Source of the DNA: Corallococcus coralloides DSM 2259
GTDB lineage: Bacteria > Myxococcota > Myxococcia > Myxococcales > Myxococcaceae
NCBI RefSeq assembly: GCF_000255295.1
Contig: NC_017030.1
Coordinates: 7,600,328 to 7,664,327 of the forward strand
DNA length: 64,000 nt
Direction: 5' to 3'
The position numbers were made by a program, and so were the translations under genes. The notes beneath the pieces are model-generated. The model was given only the letters and a program-made list of their open reading frames with translations. It searched no databases and was not told where the DNA came from. Positions within the stretch are counted from its first letter, which is position 1. Each line of letters opens with the position of its first letter. Below are positions 42,292 to 51,166 of this stretch, in pieces.

Positions 42292-44191
42292 GACACAGGC
42301 CCTGTGGGCGCTGGCCGCGGGGGAGCTGGATGCCGCCGGCAAGGCCCGCGTGGAGGCGCATGTGGCGGAGTGCGCCGCGTGCGCCGCGGAGTGGAAGCGC
42401 GTGGTGGAGGCCCGGGCACTGCTGCACACGGCGCGCTCGGTGGAGCCCTCCGTGCGGTGGGAGGAGACGGGGGCGAAGCTGAAGGCCGCCGCGGCGAAGC
42501 GGATGGCGGCGCCCGAGCGGCGGTTCCTGTCGCCGTGGGCGATGACGCTCGCGGGGGCCTGTGCCGTCGCGCTGGTGGTGTGGCTGGGGGGGGCGCGCTG
42601 GAAGAATGCGGCGCAAGGGCCGGAGTCCCCGGTCGCGACCCGCCCGGGCACTGGGCAGCGTGGCCCCCCGGAGGGAACGGTCGCGTCGGGTGCGGCATCT
42701 CCTTCGGCGCCTGAAAAGCAGGAAGCGGTCGCGGCTCTTTCGGAAGCGGCCTCCACTACGGAGGCGGAGCGTGTCACCGGCGCGGTGGTGCGGGAGGCCA
42801 CGGGTGTGGAACATGCGCTGGCGGCAGGGATGCGGCTGCGCTCGGGCATGGCGGTGCGGACGCCTCCGAAGGCGTCGGCCGTGCTGCGGCTCCCGGATGA
42901 AAGCCGCGTGCGTCTGTCGGCGGGCTCGGACGTGGTGTTCGCCCGCGCCGAGTCGAAGGCCGTGCACCTGACCGTCCAGCAGGGACGGCTGTCCGTGAAG
43001 GCCTCGCATGCGCAGCGCGACGCGTTCCTCGTGGAGTCCGCGGGCCTGCGGGTGTCCGTCGTGGGGACGGTCTTCTCGGTGGAGCGCACGGCGGCCGGGG
43101 CCGCGGTGGCGGTGCTCGAAGGACGCGTGCGCGTGGACGCGGAGGGTCAGCCTCCGCGCTTCGTGGACGCGGGCGAGCGCGTGGAACTCGCGGGCACGGG
43201 TGAAGCCTTGAAGCCTCGCGCGCTCTCCGCCGGAGATCGGCAGGCGTTCCGGGACCTGCAAGCCGCGGCTCCCAGCGCCGCGGTCGCGAGCGTCGTGCCC
43301 TCGAAGAAGGGACCGTCACGCGTTGAAGTGAGCCCGTCCGTTGCCACCCGCGACACGCCCGCGGAGGCGCGCACGTCCGCGGCTGGCACCTCGCCCGTGG
43401 AGAACAACGCCGCGTCGTCCCAGGCAGTCGCGCAGCAGACGCCCAACGCCCCGGCCCCCGTGGGGAACAACACCGCGCCGTCGCAGGCCGTCGCCCAGAA
43501 GACGCCCGATGCTCTGGCTCCCGAGGCGCCGCGCACCGCGGTTGCCCAGGCCCCTGCCGTGCCCGCTCCGGGAGAGGCCCTGGCCCAGGCGCACACTCCC
43601 AACACGGAGATTCCGCAGGCCGTGCATCCGCGCGAGCCCACCCCGTCCGACGACTTCGCGCCCTACCCCGGCGCTTCGGCGGGTTCGCTCGCGTCCTCCG
43701 CGCCCACGCCGGGCGCCGTGCAGGCTCCCTCCATGGCTCCGGCCACGCCCTCGGAGCCTCGCAAGCGCAAGACGCTGGGCGGGCTCGTTCCGGGCGGACT
43801 GCTGTCGGACGACTCCGATGAGCGCTTCCTCGGCTACGCCAAGGTCCAGACGGCTGGCACCACGTGCGGGCAGTTCCTCGTGGGACTGGGGGAGATCGCC
43901 TCCGCCAGCCCTCGCACGAGCCACCGGGAACAGGCGCGCATCCTGCGCGGCCGCTGCTTCAACCGGCAGCACCTGCCCGCGGACGCGGAGGACGAGTTCC
44001 GCCAGTACCTCCGCGAGTTCCCCAACGGCCACTACGCCACCGAGGCCCGCATCGCCCTGGGCATGTCCCCCGAGCCCGAGCCCGGCGCCCTCCCGAAGAA
44101 ACCCGCGCCCCTGCCTCCTCCCGTGACGCCGCGCTGGAACGGGTCGCCCCAGCGCGTGCCCGTCAGCCCCGGGGTTCCTCGTCGCTGGTGA
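42278..44191 (+). CDS. Zinc-finger/FecR anti-sigma-type membrane protein
   Basis: The 637-residue product starts MAGHETQALWALAAGELDAAGKARV with the zinc-binding HVAECAAC pattern of zf-HC2 anti-sigma factors. A membrane helix follows (about 90-110: WAMTLAGACAVALVVWL), then a FecR-like periplasmic domain (about 165-300: ALAAGMRLRSGMAVRTPPKA..., GLRVSVVGTVFSVERTAAGAAVAVLEGRV), a Pro/Ala/Gln-rich linker with NNxxxSQAVAQ repeats, and a helical C-terminal segment (about 520-600) resembling a tetratricopeptide module. It overlaps the sigma gene and probably holds that sigma factor at the membrane. Its last 29 bp overlap the end of convergent fxsA. Confidence 0.88.
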   Translation: MAGHETQALWALAAGELDAAGKARVEAHVAECAACAAEWKRVVEARALLHTARSVEPSVRWEETGAKLKAAAAKRMAAPERRFLSPWAMTLAGACAVALVVWLGGARWKNAAQGPESPVATRPGTGQRGPPEGTVASGAASPSAPEKQEAVAALSEAASTTEAERVTGAVVREATGVEHALAAGMRLRSGMAVRTPPKASAVLRLPDESRVRLSAGSDVVFARAESKAVHLTVQQGRLSVKASHAQRDAFLVESAGLRVSVVGTVFSVERTAAGAAVAVLEGRVRVDAEGQPPRFVDAGERVELAGTGEALKPRALSAGDRQAFRDLQAAAPSAAVASVVPSKKGPSRVEVSPSVATRDTPAEARTSAAGTSPVENNAASSQAVAQQTPNAPAPVGNNTAPSQAVAQKTPDALAPEAPRTAVAQAPAVPAPGEALAQAHTPNTEIPQAVHPREPTPSDDFAPYPGASAGSLASSAPTPGAVQAPSMAPATPSEPRKRKTLGGLVPGGLLSDDSDERFLGYAKVQTAGTTCGQFLVGLGEIASASPRTSHREQARILRGRCFNRQHLPADAEDEFRQYLREFPNGHYATEARIALGMSPEPEPGALPKKPAPLPPPVTPRWNGSPQRVPVSPGVPRRW

Positions 44192-44726
44192 ACTCCGCGT
44201 CCACCTCGCCCCCTTCGCTCCGGGGGCGGCGGAAGGCGGTGGGGCCCTCCTCCCCCGAGGGCTCCACCTTCGCGGCCGTCTCCTGCGGGTCGAAGCGCCG
44301 GGCGTCCTGGAACGGATCCACGCCCGGAACAGGCCCCACCTGCGTGAAGCGCACGGTGCCCGACCGCAGCGTCTGCTCCAGCGACCGCCGCACCCGCGCC
44401 GTCACCACGCGGCGCACCGGCGGCACCATCAGCGCAAGCCCCATCACGTCCGAGATGAACCCCGGCGCGATGAGCAGCGCGCCGCCCACCATCACCAGCA
44501 CGCCGTTGAGCAGGCCCTCCTCGGGCACGCCGCCACCGGCCATGGCCTCGCGCCAGTTGCGGAACACCTTCTCGCCCTGCCTCCGGGCGATGAGGCTCCC
44601 CAGCACGGCGGAGGCCGCCAGCAGCCCGAGCGTGGACCCCAACCCGATGTGATGCCCCAGGGTGATCAACAGGTACAGCTCCGCCAGGGGCAACAGGATG
44701 CAGACGATGACGAGGGCCTTGAGCAC
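44163..44726 (-). CDS. fxsA: FxsA family membrane protein
   Basis: The 187-residue product matches FxsA: LKALVIVCILLPLAELYLLITLGHHIGL at the N terminus (first membrane helix, about 4-26), ARRQGEKVFRNWREAMAGG and LLNGVLVMVGGALLIAPGFISDVMGL (second helix region, about 74-100). The C-terminal 85 residues are hydrophilic and disordered-looking. FxsA of E. coli influences phage exclusion when overproduced; the physiological role is not known. The gene is convergent with, and overlaps, the FecR-protein gene. Confidence 0.9.
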   Translation of the reverse strand: MLKALVIVCILLPLAELYLLITLGHHIGLGSTLGLLAASAVLGSLIARRQGEKVFRNWREAMAGGGVPEEGLLNGVLVMVGGALLIAPGFISDVMGLALMVPPVRRVVTARVRRSLEQTLRSGTVRFTQVGPVPGVDPFQDARRFDPQETAAKVEPSGEEGPTAFRRPRSEGGEVDAEFTSDEEPRG

Positions 44727-44818
44727 GCTGGCACGTTAACGCCAGATTCACTCCGGCGCTCATTGCCGGCAGGACACGCCGTGTCTTCCGCCTTCCAGGG
44801 TCCCCGGCGCCCCCCGGC

Positions 44819-45370
44819 TCACTCCCCGTTGAGCTTCGCCATCAGGAAGCTCATCACGAAGTAGATGAGGGCGAAGCCGCCCACCGCGAAGAGCACCAGC
44901 CGCGACGTCAGCGACATGCGCTCGGACGGCAGGCCCAGGCTGTTCACACGCTCGGCCCGGTCCATCGCCTCCTCCAGGCCGGGCGTGATCTCCATGGGCT
45001 TCGCGGTGCGCCGGTAGTGCTCCGTGCGCAGGTACTGCTCGACCACCCGCTCCGTGGCGGAGCCCGTGAGGACCTCCCCCAGCTGCGGGTCGAACAACCG
45101 GAGCTGGGCCTTGTGGGCCAGCCCGGCGGCCTCCGTCAGGACCTCGCGGATGAGGTCCTCACCGTCCACCAGCGGCACGCGCAGCTCCGCGCCCACCACC
45201 CGCTTGCCGTCGCGCAGGGGCAGCACCTGCACGGTGCCCACCCCCAGGTCCCACTCGCGCACGCCGTCCGGGCGGGCGGCCCCCGGGCGTGCCGCCAGCA
45301 GGGCGTCCACCCGGGCCATGTCGAAGGGGGCGCCTGGGGTCCGCGCCTGAAGGACCAACTCGTAACTCAC
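44819..45370 (-). CDS. Orphan with C-terminal membrane anchor
   Basis: No family is recognised for this 183-residue product. The N-terminal part (about 1-125) is a mixed alpha/beta soluble domain (YELVLQARTPGAPFDMARV, VGTVQVLPLRDGKRVVGAELRVPL). The last 30 residues are a hydrophobic helix (LTSRLVLFAVGGFALIYFVMSFLM) ending in a short charged tail, so it is probably tail-anchored in the inner membrane. It starts at a GTG 4 bases after the expected transcription start from the TATACT element at 45381-45386. Confidence 0.75.
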   Translation of the reverse strand: MSYELVLQARTPGAPFDMARVDALLAARPGAARPDGVREWDLGVGTVQVLPLRDGKRVVGAELRVPLVDGEDLIREVLTEAAGLAHKAQLRLFDPQLGEVLTGSATERVVEQYLRTEHYRRTAKPMEITPGLEEAMDRAERVNSLGLPSERMSLTSRLVLFAVGGFALIYFVMSFLMAKLNGE

Positions 45371-45380
45371 GCGGGTTGCG

Positions 45381-45388
45381 AGTATACG
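45381..45388. promoter_or_regulatory. Divergent overlapping -10-like elements (TATACT / TATACG)
   Basis: Minus-strand TATACT (complement of 45381-45386) would start transcription near 45374, 4 bases before the GTG at 45370, a nearly leaderless mRNA. Plus-strand TATACG (45383-45388) shares the GTATAC core and would give a 35-base leader for the gene at 45430. Good -35 elements are not evident. Confidence 0.35.
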
Positions 45389-45429
45389 CCGCGCGGTCGC
45401 TCCCGCCTCTTTCCCTCCGAGACGCCTTG

Positions 45430-46743
45430 ATGAAGCCCTCCTCTCCTCCCCGCTCCGGCCGGCCCGGCTCCCCTCCCCCCGGACGCGGCGGCAAGCCCGG
45501 CCAGCGCCCGGAGAAGCACGGGCAGCGCCCGGAGAAGCTCCGCCCGGACCGCACGTCGCCGGAGCTGGGCCCGGACGGCACGCCCCAGGTGATGCTCCTG
45601 CGCCGCGGCTCCGACCGCTGGCTCGCGGGCCCGCCGTGGATCTACCGCGCGGACCTCAACGGCGACCCCGGCCTCCAGGGCGGTGAAGTCGTGCGCGTGG
45701 TGGACGGCCGCGGCTGGTTCCTGGGCAAGGCCTTCTATTCGAAGCTGTCGAAGATCTCCCTGCGCTGGCTCACCAACGACGACGTCCCGGTGGACGCGGA
45801 CTTCTTCCGCCAGCGCCTCCAGTCCGCGGAAAGCCTGCGCAAGCTCGCGCTGCCCGGCGAGACGACGTACCGCCTGGTGCACGGAGAAGCGGACGGCCTG
45901 CCCGGGCTCGTGGTGGACCGCTACGGCGACTACCTGAGCGTGCAGTTCCTGGTCCCCGCCATGGAGCAGCGCAAGGCGCTCATCGCGGACCTGCTGGAGG
46001 AGCTGTTCCACCCCAAGGGCATCGTCAACCGCTCCGACGTGAGCGTGCGCCACCTGGAGGGCCTCACGCCGGAGAAGGGCCTGTTGCGCGGCGCGCTGCC
46101 GCCGGGTCCCGTGTCCTTCGACGAGGGGCTGGTGCGCATGCGCGCGGACCTGCTGGAGGGCCAGAAGACGGGCGCGTTCCTGGACCAGCGCGAGAACCAC
46201 GTGATGGCGGCGCAGTACGCCTTCGGCGAGGCGCTGGACTGCTTCAGCTACGTGGGCGGGTTCGCGCTCCAGCTGGCCACGCGCGCGAAGCACGTCACGG
46301 CGGTGGAGATTTCGGACTCGGCCTCCGCGCAGCTGCGCGACAACGCCCAGTCCAACAAGCTCTCCAATCTGGAGGTCGTGACGGCCAACGCCTTCGACTT
46401 CCTGCGCGACGCGGTGGACGAGGGCAAGCGCTACGACACCATCGTGATTGATCCGCCCTCCTTCGCGAAGAACAAGGACGCGATCCCGGCGGCGGTGCGC
46501 GGCTACAAGGAGCTCAACCTGCGCGCCTTCCAGCTCCTGCGCCCCGGCGGCATCCTGGTGACCGCGAGCTGCACGTACCACGTGGATGAGCAGGCCTTCG
46601 AGGAGATGCTCGCCTCCGCGGCGGCGGACGCGAAGCGCCGGGTGCAGATCATCGAGCGCCGGGGCGCCGGCCGCGACCACCCCGTCCTCCTCAACCTGCG
46701 CGAGACGCGCTACCTCAAATGTTTCGTCCTGCGCATGCTGTGA
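45430..46743 (+). CDS. Class I SAM methyltransferase, RlmI-like 23S rRNA (cytosine-C5)-methyltransferase
   Basis: The 437-residue product starts with a basic Pro/Gly-rich disordered stretch (1-50), then a PUA-like domain (about 54-130: LLRRGSDRWLAGPPWIYRADL..GGEVVRVVDGRGWFLGKAFY), then a Rossmann methyltransferase: GEADGLPGLVVDRYGD, FLDQRENH, ALDCFSYVGGFALQLA (motif I), VEISDSA and VIDPPSFAKNK (motif IV), ending in SCTYHVDEQAFEEML. This order matches RlmI, which makes m5C1962 in 23S rRNA. I chose the ATG at 45430. The distinction from RlmI paralogues is not certain. Confidence 0.93.
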   Translation: MKPSSPPRSGRPGSPPPGRGGKPGQRPEKHGQRPEKLRPDRTSPELGPDGTPQVMLLRRGSDRWLAGPPWIYRADLNGDPGLQGGEVVRVVDGRGWFLGKAFYSKLSKISLRWLTNDDVPVDADFFRQRLQSAESLRKLALPGETTYRLVHGEADGLPGLVVDRYGDYLSVQFLVPAMEQRKALIADLLEELFHPKGIVNRSDVSVRHLEGLTPEKGLLRGALPPGPVSFDEGLVRMRADLLEGQKTGAFLDQRENHVMAAQYAFGEALDCFSYVGGFALQLATRAKHVTAVEISDSASAQLRDNAQSNKLSNLEVVTANAFDFLRDAVDEGKRYDTIVIDPPSFAKNKDAIPAAVRGYKELNLRAFQLLRPGGILVTASCTYHVDEQAFEEMLASAAADAKRRVQIIERRGAGRDHPVLLNLRETRYLKCFVLRML

Positions 46744-46806
46744 GATAGGGTAGGACCCATCCAAGGGGTCCATCCACCGGACCCCGACGTGCGGGAACGG
46801 TTCAGG

Positions 46807-47301
46807 ATGGCACGCCGGGATTGGGACGACGCAGACGACGAGGCCCCCGCGTCCGGTACGCGGGCGTTGGAGCGCGCCCTCCAGGAGACGCGCACCGTCT
46901 ACCGCCAGGCGGACGCGGCGTACGCCCCGTATTCGTGCCCCGCGAGCGGCGAGTGCTGCCAGCTGGCCGTCACGAAGCGCCAGCCCTGGCTGTGGCTCCC
47001 GGAGTGGGAGCTGCTCAAGCGCAGCAAGCCCCTTCCGCCCCCCCGCGCCGACGGCGCCTGCCCCTACCTGGACGCCGCGGGCCTGCGCTGCACCGTGTAC
47101 GCGGACCGGCCGTTCGGCTGCCGCACGTTCTTCTGTCAGCGCATCCAGGGCCCCGCCCGGCAGCCGTCGGACGAGGTGTCCAGACTCCTCCTGCGGTTGG
47201 AGCGGATTTCACAGCGCGTGATGCCGTCACTGCGGGGGCCACGTCCCCTCCTGGAATGGTATGCCGGGGTCAGTACCGCCCCGGCCCGGGAGGAACGATG
47301 A
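46807..47301 (+). CDS. YkgJ-type cysteine-cluster protein
   Basis: The 164-residue product shows the YkgJ/zinc- or iron-chelating cysteine cluster: CPASGECCQL near residue 45, then CPYLDAAGLRCTVYADRPFGCRTFFC (four cysteines at CxxxxxxxxC...CxxxxxC spacing). A pair of conserved aromatics (PWLWLPEW) sits between. The family is small and its exact activity is unclear, though metal binding is well supported by motif. The start may be the ATG at 46807, or a GTG at 46789 that adds six residues; the ribosome-binding site is weak for both. Confidence 0.87.
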   Translation: MARRDWDDADDEAPASGTRALERALQETRTVYRQADAAYAPYSCPASGECCQLAVTKRQPWLWLPEWELLKRSKPLPPPRADGACPYLDAAGLRCTVYADRPFGCRTFFCQRIQGPARQPSDEVSRLLLRLERISQRVMPSLRGPRPLLEWYAGVSTAPAREER

Positions 47302-47383
47302 AGTCCATGCTGCAGACGCGGTGGCGGAGCGCCCACCGGAGTCCCCCCGTGTCCGCGCGGCCCAAGCCCGCAGGTGCCCGAGC

Positions 47384-48496
47384 ATGATCCCCCCACGCTG
47401 GCTGCTTGCGCCCCAGGAGTTCAAGGGCACCTTGAGCGCGGCCGAGGCCGCGGACGCCATGGCGGAGGGGCTGCGGCAGGCCTCGCTGGACGTGGTGCTG
47501 GACGTGGCGCCGCTCGCGGACGGAGGGCCGGGCACGCTGGACGCATTGCTCGCGGGCTCGAAGGGCGAGCGTCGGCGGCTCACGGTGCGCGGCCCCATGG
47601 GCACGCCGGTCGAGGCCTGCTGGGCGCGGCTGGATGATGGGCGCACAGCGGTGGTGGAGATGGCGCAGGCCTCGGGCATCGCGCTGGTGCCTCCGGAGCA
47701 GCGGGATGCGCGGGCCGCGTGCACGCACGGCACCGGAGAGCTGATGCGCGCGGCGCTGGACTCGGGCTGCGAGCGGCTCATCGTCGGGCTGGGCGGCAGC
47801 GCCACCACGGACGGCGGCAAGGGCGCGCTGGAGGCGCTGGGCTTCCGCTTCCTGGACGCGGATGGAGCGCCGCTGCCGCCGGGGGGCGCGAGCCTGGCCA
47901 GGCTTTCGCGCGTGGACGCAAGCGGCAAGCACCCGCGCCTGGAGCAGGTGGAGCTGCTCATCGCCACGGACGTGACGGCGCCGCTGCTGGGCAACGACGG
48001 CGCCGCACGCCTCTTCGGTCCGCAGAAGGGCGCGGACGCGGCGGCGGTGGAGGAGCTGGAGGCGGCGCTGGCCACGTTCTGCCGCATCGTGGACGAGGGC
48101 CCCGCGAACCTCCCCGGCGCGGGCGCGGCGGGAGGCCTGGGCTACGGGCTCGCGGCGCTCGGAGGCGGAAAGCTCACCTCCGGATATGTCCTGGTGGCGC
48201 GGGCGCTGGGGCTGGACAGGCGCGTGCTGCTCGCGGACCTGGTGCTCACGGGCGAGGGACGCTTCGACCGGCAGACGTCCATGGGCAAGGGGCCCGTGGC
48301 GCTCGCGAGGCTGGCGCAAGCGCAAGGGACGCAAGTGGTGCTCTTCGCGGGCGTCGTGCAGCGGGACAACAAACCGGAGCTGTCCCTCTTCCGCGAGGTG
48401 GTGGAGCTGAGCGCGCAGGCCCGCCCGGGTGCCACCGCCCGGGAGACGCTGCGCGAGGCCACCACGAAGTGGGCGCTCGCGCACCTGGGCCGGTAG
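47384..48496 (+). CDS. Glycerate kinase (GlxK/GarK family)
   Basis: The enzyme phosphorylates D-glycerate, usually to 2-phosphoglycerate in this family, feeding it into glycolysis. The 370-residue product has the family segments LAPQEFKGTLSAAEAADAM, PLADGGPGTLDALL, GLGGSATTDGGKGALEALGF (the GGSAT/DGG substrate loop), ATDVTAPLLGNDGAARLFGPQKGA, PGAGAAGGLGYGLAAL and DLVLTGEGRFDRQTSMGKGP. All motifs are present. The ATG at 47384 is preferred over a longer frame to 47261 that overlaps the previous gene. Confidence 0.95.
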   Translation: MIPPRWLLAPQEFKGTLSAAEAADAMAEGLRQASLDVVLDVAPLADGGPGTLDALLAGSKGERRRLTVRGPMGTPVEACWARLDDGRTAVVEMAQASGIALVPPEQRDARAACTHGTGELMRAALDSGCERLIVGLGGSATTDGGKGALEALGFRFLDADGAPLPPGGASLARLSRVDASGKHPRLEQVELLIATDVTAPLLGNDGAARLFGPQKGADAAAVEELEAALATFCRIVDEGPANLPGAGAAGGLGYGLAALGGGKLTSGYVLVARALGLDRRVLLADLVLTGEGRFDRQTSMGKGPVALARLAQAQGTQVVLFAGVVQRDNKPELSLFREVVELSAQARPGATARETLREATTKWALAHLGR

Positions 48497-48509
48497 CGGT
48501 AGCGCAGCC

Positions 48510-49478
48510 CTACGGAATCGGATCCGTCGTCCGCACCACGTGCATCCCGGCGGCCTTGAAGCCCGCCAGCGCGTCCTTCGCCACGCGCGGGAAGTCCAGC
48601 GCCGCGGGCAGCGGGTCCAGCGGAGGCGCGGGCACGGGGCTCATCGCGTCCTCCAGGATGTAGATGTTCCCCAGCTTCGATTTGTCCGTGCGCTCCAGGG
48701 ACTGCTGCAGGTCGCGCAGCGTGGACAGCACGCAGTGGGAGCTGGCCTGCCCGAAGACGTACACGCGGTCGAACGACAGCAGGTGCTCCATCAGCCGCGC
48801 GTTGAACTCCCCCACGCGCTGGCCCTTCACCTCCGTCACCTCCGGCGCCATCACGGAGTAGTTCTCCGTCAGCGGGTGCTCGCCCTTCAGTTCGAAGTGC
48901 GTGGGCGTGTCCCGCACCAGCGCGTGGAAGAGGCTCGCCTCGTACATCGCGGGCACCAGCGCGTGGCTCTGCCCGCCCAGGAGCGCGTGGTACGGCCAGA
49001 TGGTCAGCACGTACCGGCCGCTGGCCTCCAGCCCTTCGCAGTACGCCAGGCTCTCCTCCGGATGGCGCGTCGCCCGCCAGCGGCCCTCCCGCACGTCGTT
49101 CGCGGTGATGACCGTCATGGGCGCGGGCGGACGCCCTTCCGCGTCCCTCCACCACCCCGGATGGAAGATTTGAAAGGCCCGGTGCGTGTCCAGCGAGAAG
49201 ACGAGCCCCGTCAGCCGGTCCAGGTGCGTGTACAGCCAGCGCAGCGTGCGCTGCGTGTCCTCCACCGCGCCCGGGACGAAGAGGCTCGCGCCCGGCGTGC
49301 AGAAGGCCACCTGCGCGTCGATGCCGAACGCCGCGATGCGGAAGCTGTCCTCGCGGGCCGGACGCACGCGGTGCTCGGCGGCGTAGCGGTGGGCCTCCTG
49401 GGAGACCTCCGCCACGCGCTCCAGGTAGAGCTGGCCGACGCGTGCGTCGTCGTGGAACCGGGGAAGCGGCAGCGGCAT
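48510..49478 (-). CDS. Isochorismatase-fold hydrolase, nicotinamidase-like
   Basis: The 322-residue product has the full cysteine-hydrolase triad of nicotinamidases: Asp54 (AAFGIDAQVAF), Lys198 (FELKGEHP) and Cys249 (VFGQASSHCV), plus candidate metal ligands Asp97, His99 and His106 (SLDTHRAFQIFHP). The WPYHALLGGQSHAL segment corresponds to the family WPxHxxxGT motif. It is longer than typical nicotinamidases, with extra N- and C-terminal segments. It lies 43 bp downstream of nicotinate phosphoribosyltransferase, which takes the product of nicotinamide deamidation, so an NAD-salvage role is well supported but not proven. Confidence 0.85.
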   Translation of the reverse strand: MPLPLPRFHDDARVGQLYLERVAEVSQEAHRYAAEHRVRPAREDSFRIAAFGIDAQVAFCTPGASLFVPGAVEDTQRTLRWLYTHLDRLTGLVFSLDTHRAFQIFHPGWWRDAEGRPPAPMTVITANDVREGRWRATRHPEESLAYCEGLEASGRYVLTIWPYHALLGGQSHALVPAMYEASLFHALVRDTPTHFELKGEHPLTENYSVMAPEVTEVKGQRVGEFNARLMEHLLSFDRVYVFGQASSHCVLSTLRDLQQSLERTDKSKLGNIYILEDAMSPVPAPPLDPLPAALDFPRVAKDALAGFKAAGMHVVRTTDPIP

Positions 49479-49521
49479 GACGTGCTCTCCAGGCCCGTCA
49501 GCGCCGCCGCGTCCAATGGCG

Positions 49522-50967
49522 TCAGCGGCCCTGCGGGAAGTGGCGCCGGGTGATGGACTCCACCAGCGCCTGCGTGGTGGCAGTGTACCCGATGCGCTGC
49601 TCCTCCGGCGTCAGGCCTTCGGTCCCCACCAGCGACGGCGTGGACGGGGCCGACTCCATCAGCGGGAAGTAGCCCTGGGGCGTCGCCTCCCCCGCCTGCC
49701 CCACCAGCCCCAGCGGCCCCGTGCCTGTGCGGCGGCGGAAGAGGACGGGCGTCCCCGGCACGCTCTGCTTGCCCTCCGCCAGCTCGTTGCCGAACTTCAT
49801 CACCGGCGTCGCGCCCGAGCACGACAGCTTGTAGATGGCAGCCACCCGGTCACGCGTCAGCGTATGGGACATGGTGCGCGCCACGATGTGGCCGCCATAG
49901 CCGTAGAACTGCGTCGTCGGCTCCCAGCCCACCTGCTTGCGCAGCTCCTCGAACTCGCGCGTCGCCTGCGCGTCCAGGCCGTCCTCCAGGATGATGACCG
50001 GCTTGATGCCCAGATCCCGCGCGCGCGTCACCGCGTACAGGTACTGGAGCTTCTTGTTGCCGGAGTCGAACCGGATGGAGTCCCCACCCTGCGGATCCTC
50101 CGAGATGAGCTTGAACGCCGCAGGGATGCCGGACGTCAGCGTGTCGAAGGTGTCCAAGAGGTAGCTGGAGCGCTGCGGCCGGCGCTCGTGCATCGCGCGG
50201 TAGGCCGCGTCGTCGGAGCCGTAGCGCTGCACGTGCTCGTGGCCCATGGTGCCCACGGGAATCATGTTCAGCACCCGGGCGCCCTCCACGTTGCTCGTGC
50301 GCTGCACGCCCGCCTCCTGGCACGCGCGCAGGGCCAGCTCGTGCTGCTCCAGACAGGTCGCCGCGCGCAGGCCCACCTCGAAGATGCGCGAGGGGTCCTC
50401 GACGACGTCCACCAGCTCCTTCACCTGCGCCCGCACGCGCCGCATGTAGCCTTCCGGGTCCACCTGGATGGACACGGCTCGCACGCCCACCTGGTCCAGC
50501 GTCTCCAGGGCGATGCGCTTCTCCTCCTCGCACGACACCGTGGCCAGCGTCCGGGCCAGGGCCTCGCGGTCCTGCAGCGCCTGCGTGGCCACCTGGACGC
50601 GGTAGTTGAGCTGCAACAGCATCGGCTCCAGCCACGACACCAGCGCGGAGGGGCCGGTGAGGGTGAGGATGGGCTCGCGCGGCAGGAACAGCGCGCCCCG
50701 CGGAATGGCGCGCACGGACAGCTGCGCCTTGCGCAGGATGGCCGCCTTGAAGCCCACGCCCATCTCGTAGTCGTGGCGGGCGAGGAACGCGTAGTCGTCC
50801 GGCTGCGGCTCCGGCAGGAGGCTCTGCACCCAGGCCGCCAGGTCCAGCGGCATCACCTGGGGCCCGCCCTTGCGGTGCGAGTAGTAGAACGTTTCCTTCC
50901 GCAGGGGCCAGCCGGCCTCCGCCATGCTGAACTTGTAGCCATCCGTGGCGAGCAGCGACTGGGGCAT
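49522..50967 (-). CDS. pncB: Nicotinate phosphoribosyltransferase
   Basis: The enzyme condenses nicotinate with PRPP (ATP-assisted) to give nicotinate mononucleotide in the Preiss-Handler pathway. The 481-residue product starts LLATDGYKFSMAEAGW (family LLTDxYKxTM-like), then RVQVATQALQD, LNMIPVGTMGHEHVQRYG (the GTxxH catalytic His segment), DTFDTLTSGIPAAFKL, SIRFDSGNKKLQYLYA and GYGGHIVARTMSHTLTRDRVAAIYKLS. Length is in the normal range. The ATG at 50967 has an AAGGAG ribosome-binding site 10 bases upstream. The next gene downstream is the nicotinamidase-like hydrolase. Confidence 0.95.
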   Translation of the reverse strand: MPQSLLATDGYKFSMAEAGWPLRKETFYYSHRKGGPQVMPLDLAAWVQSLLPEPQPDDYAFLARHDYEMGVGFKAAILRKAQLSVRAIPRGALFLPREPILTLTGPSALVSWLEPMLLQLNYRVQVATQALQDREALARTLATVSCEEEKRIALETLDQVGVRAVSIQVDPEGYMRRVRAQVKELVDVVEDPSRIFEVGLRAATCLEQHELALRACQEAGVQRTSNVEGARVLNMIPVGTMGHEHVQRYGSDDAAYRAMHERRPQRSSYLLDTFDTLTSGIPAAFKLISEDPQGGDSIRFDSGNKKLQYLYAVTRARDLGIKPVIILEDGLDAQATREFEELRKQVGWEPTTQFYGYGGHIVARTMSHTLTRDRVAAIYKLSCSGATPVMKFGNELAEGKQSVPGTPVLFRRRTGTGPLGLVGQAGEATPQGYFPLMESAPSTPSLVGTEGLTPEEQRIGYTATTQALVESITRRHFPQGR

Positions 50968-51166
50968 CGGGCACCGACTCCTTATCGTTGACCCCGAGAC
51001 TATGCGTGTCCCCCACCCCGTACCTAGGACCAAGGGTTCCGACGGATGCGGGAAACCACGGGTGACCCGTCACCTGTCTTTCCTCCGGCAACCGACACAT
51101 TGGGGAATACGCTGGATGAGACAGGTGCGGTTAAGCTGTCGCGACCCACAACGAAGCCAGGTGCCC

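Noticed and set aside
44727..44818. A promoter or small gene between fxsA and the tail-anchored orphan
   Set aside because: The 92 bp show no start/stop frame of useful length and no clear hairpin or -10 element.
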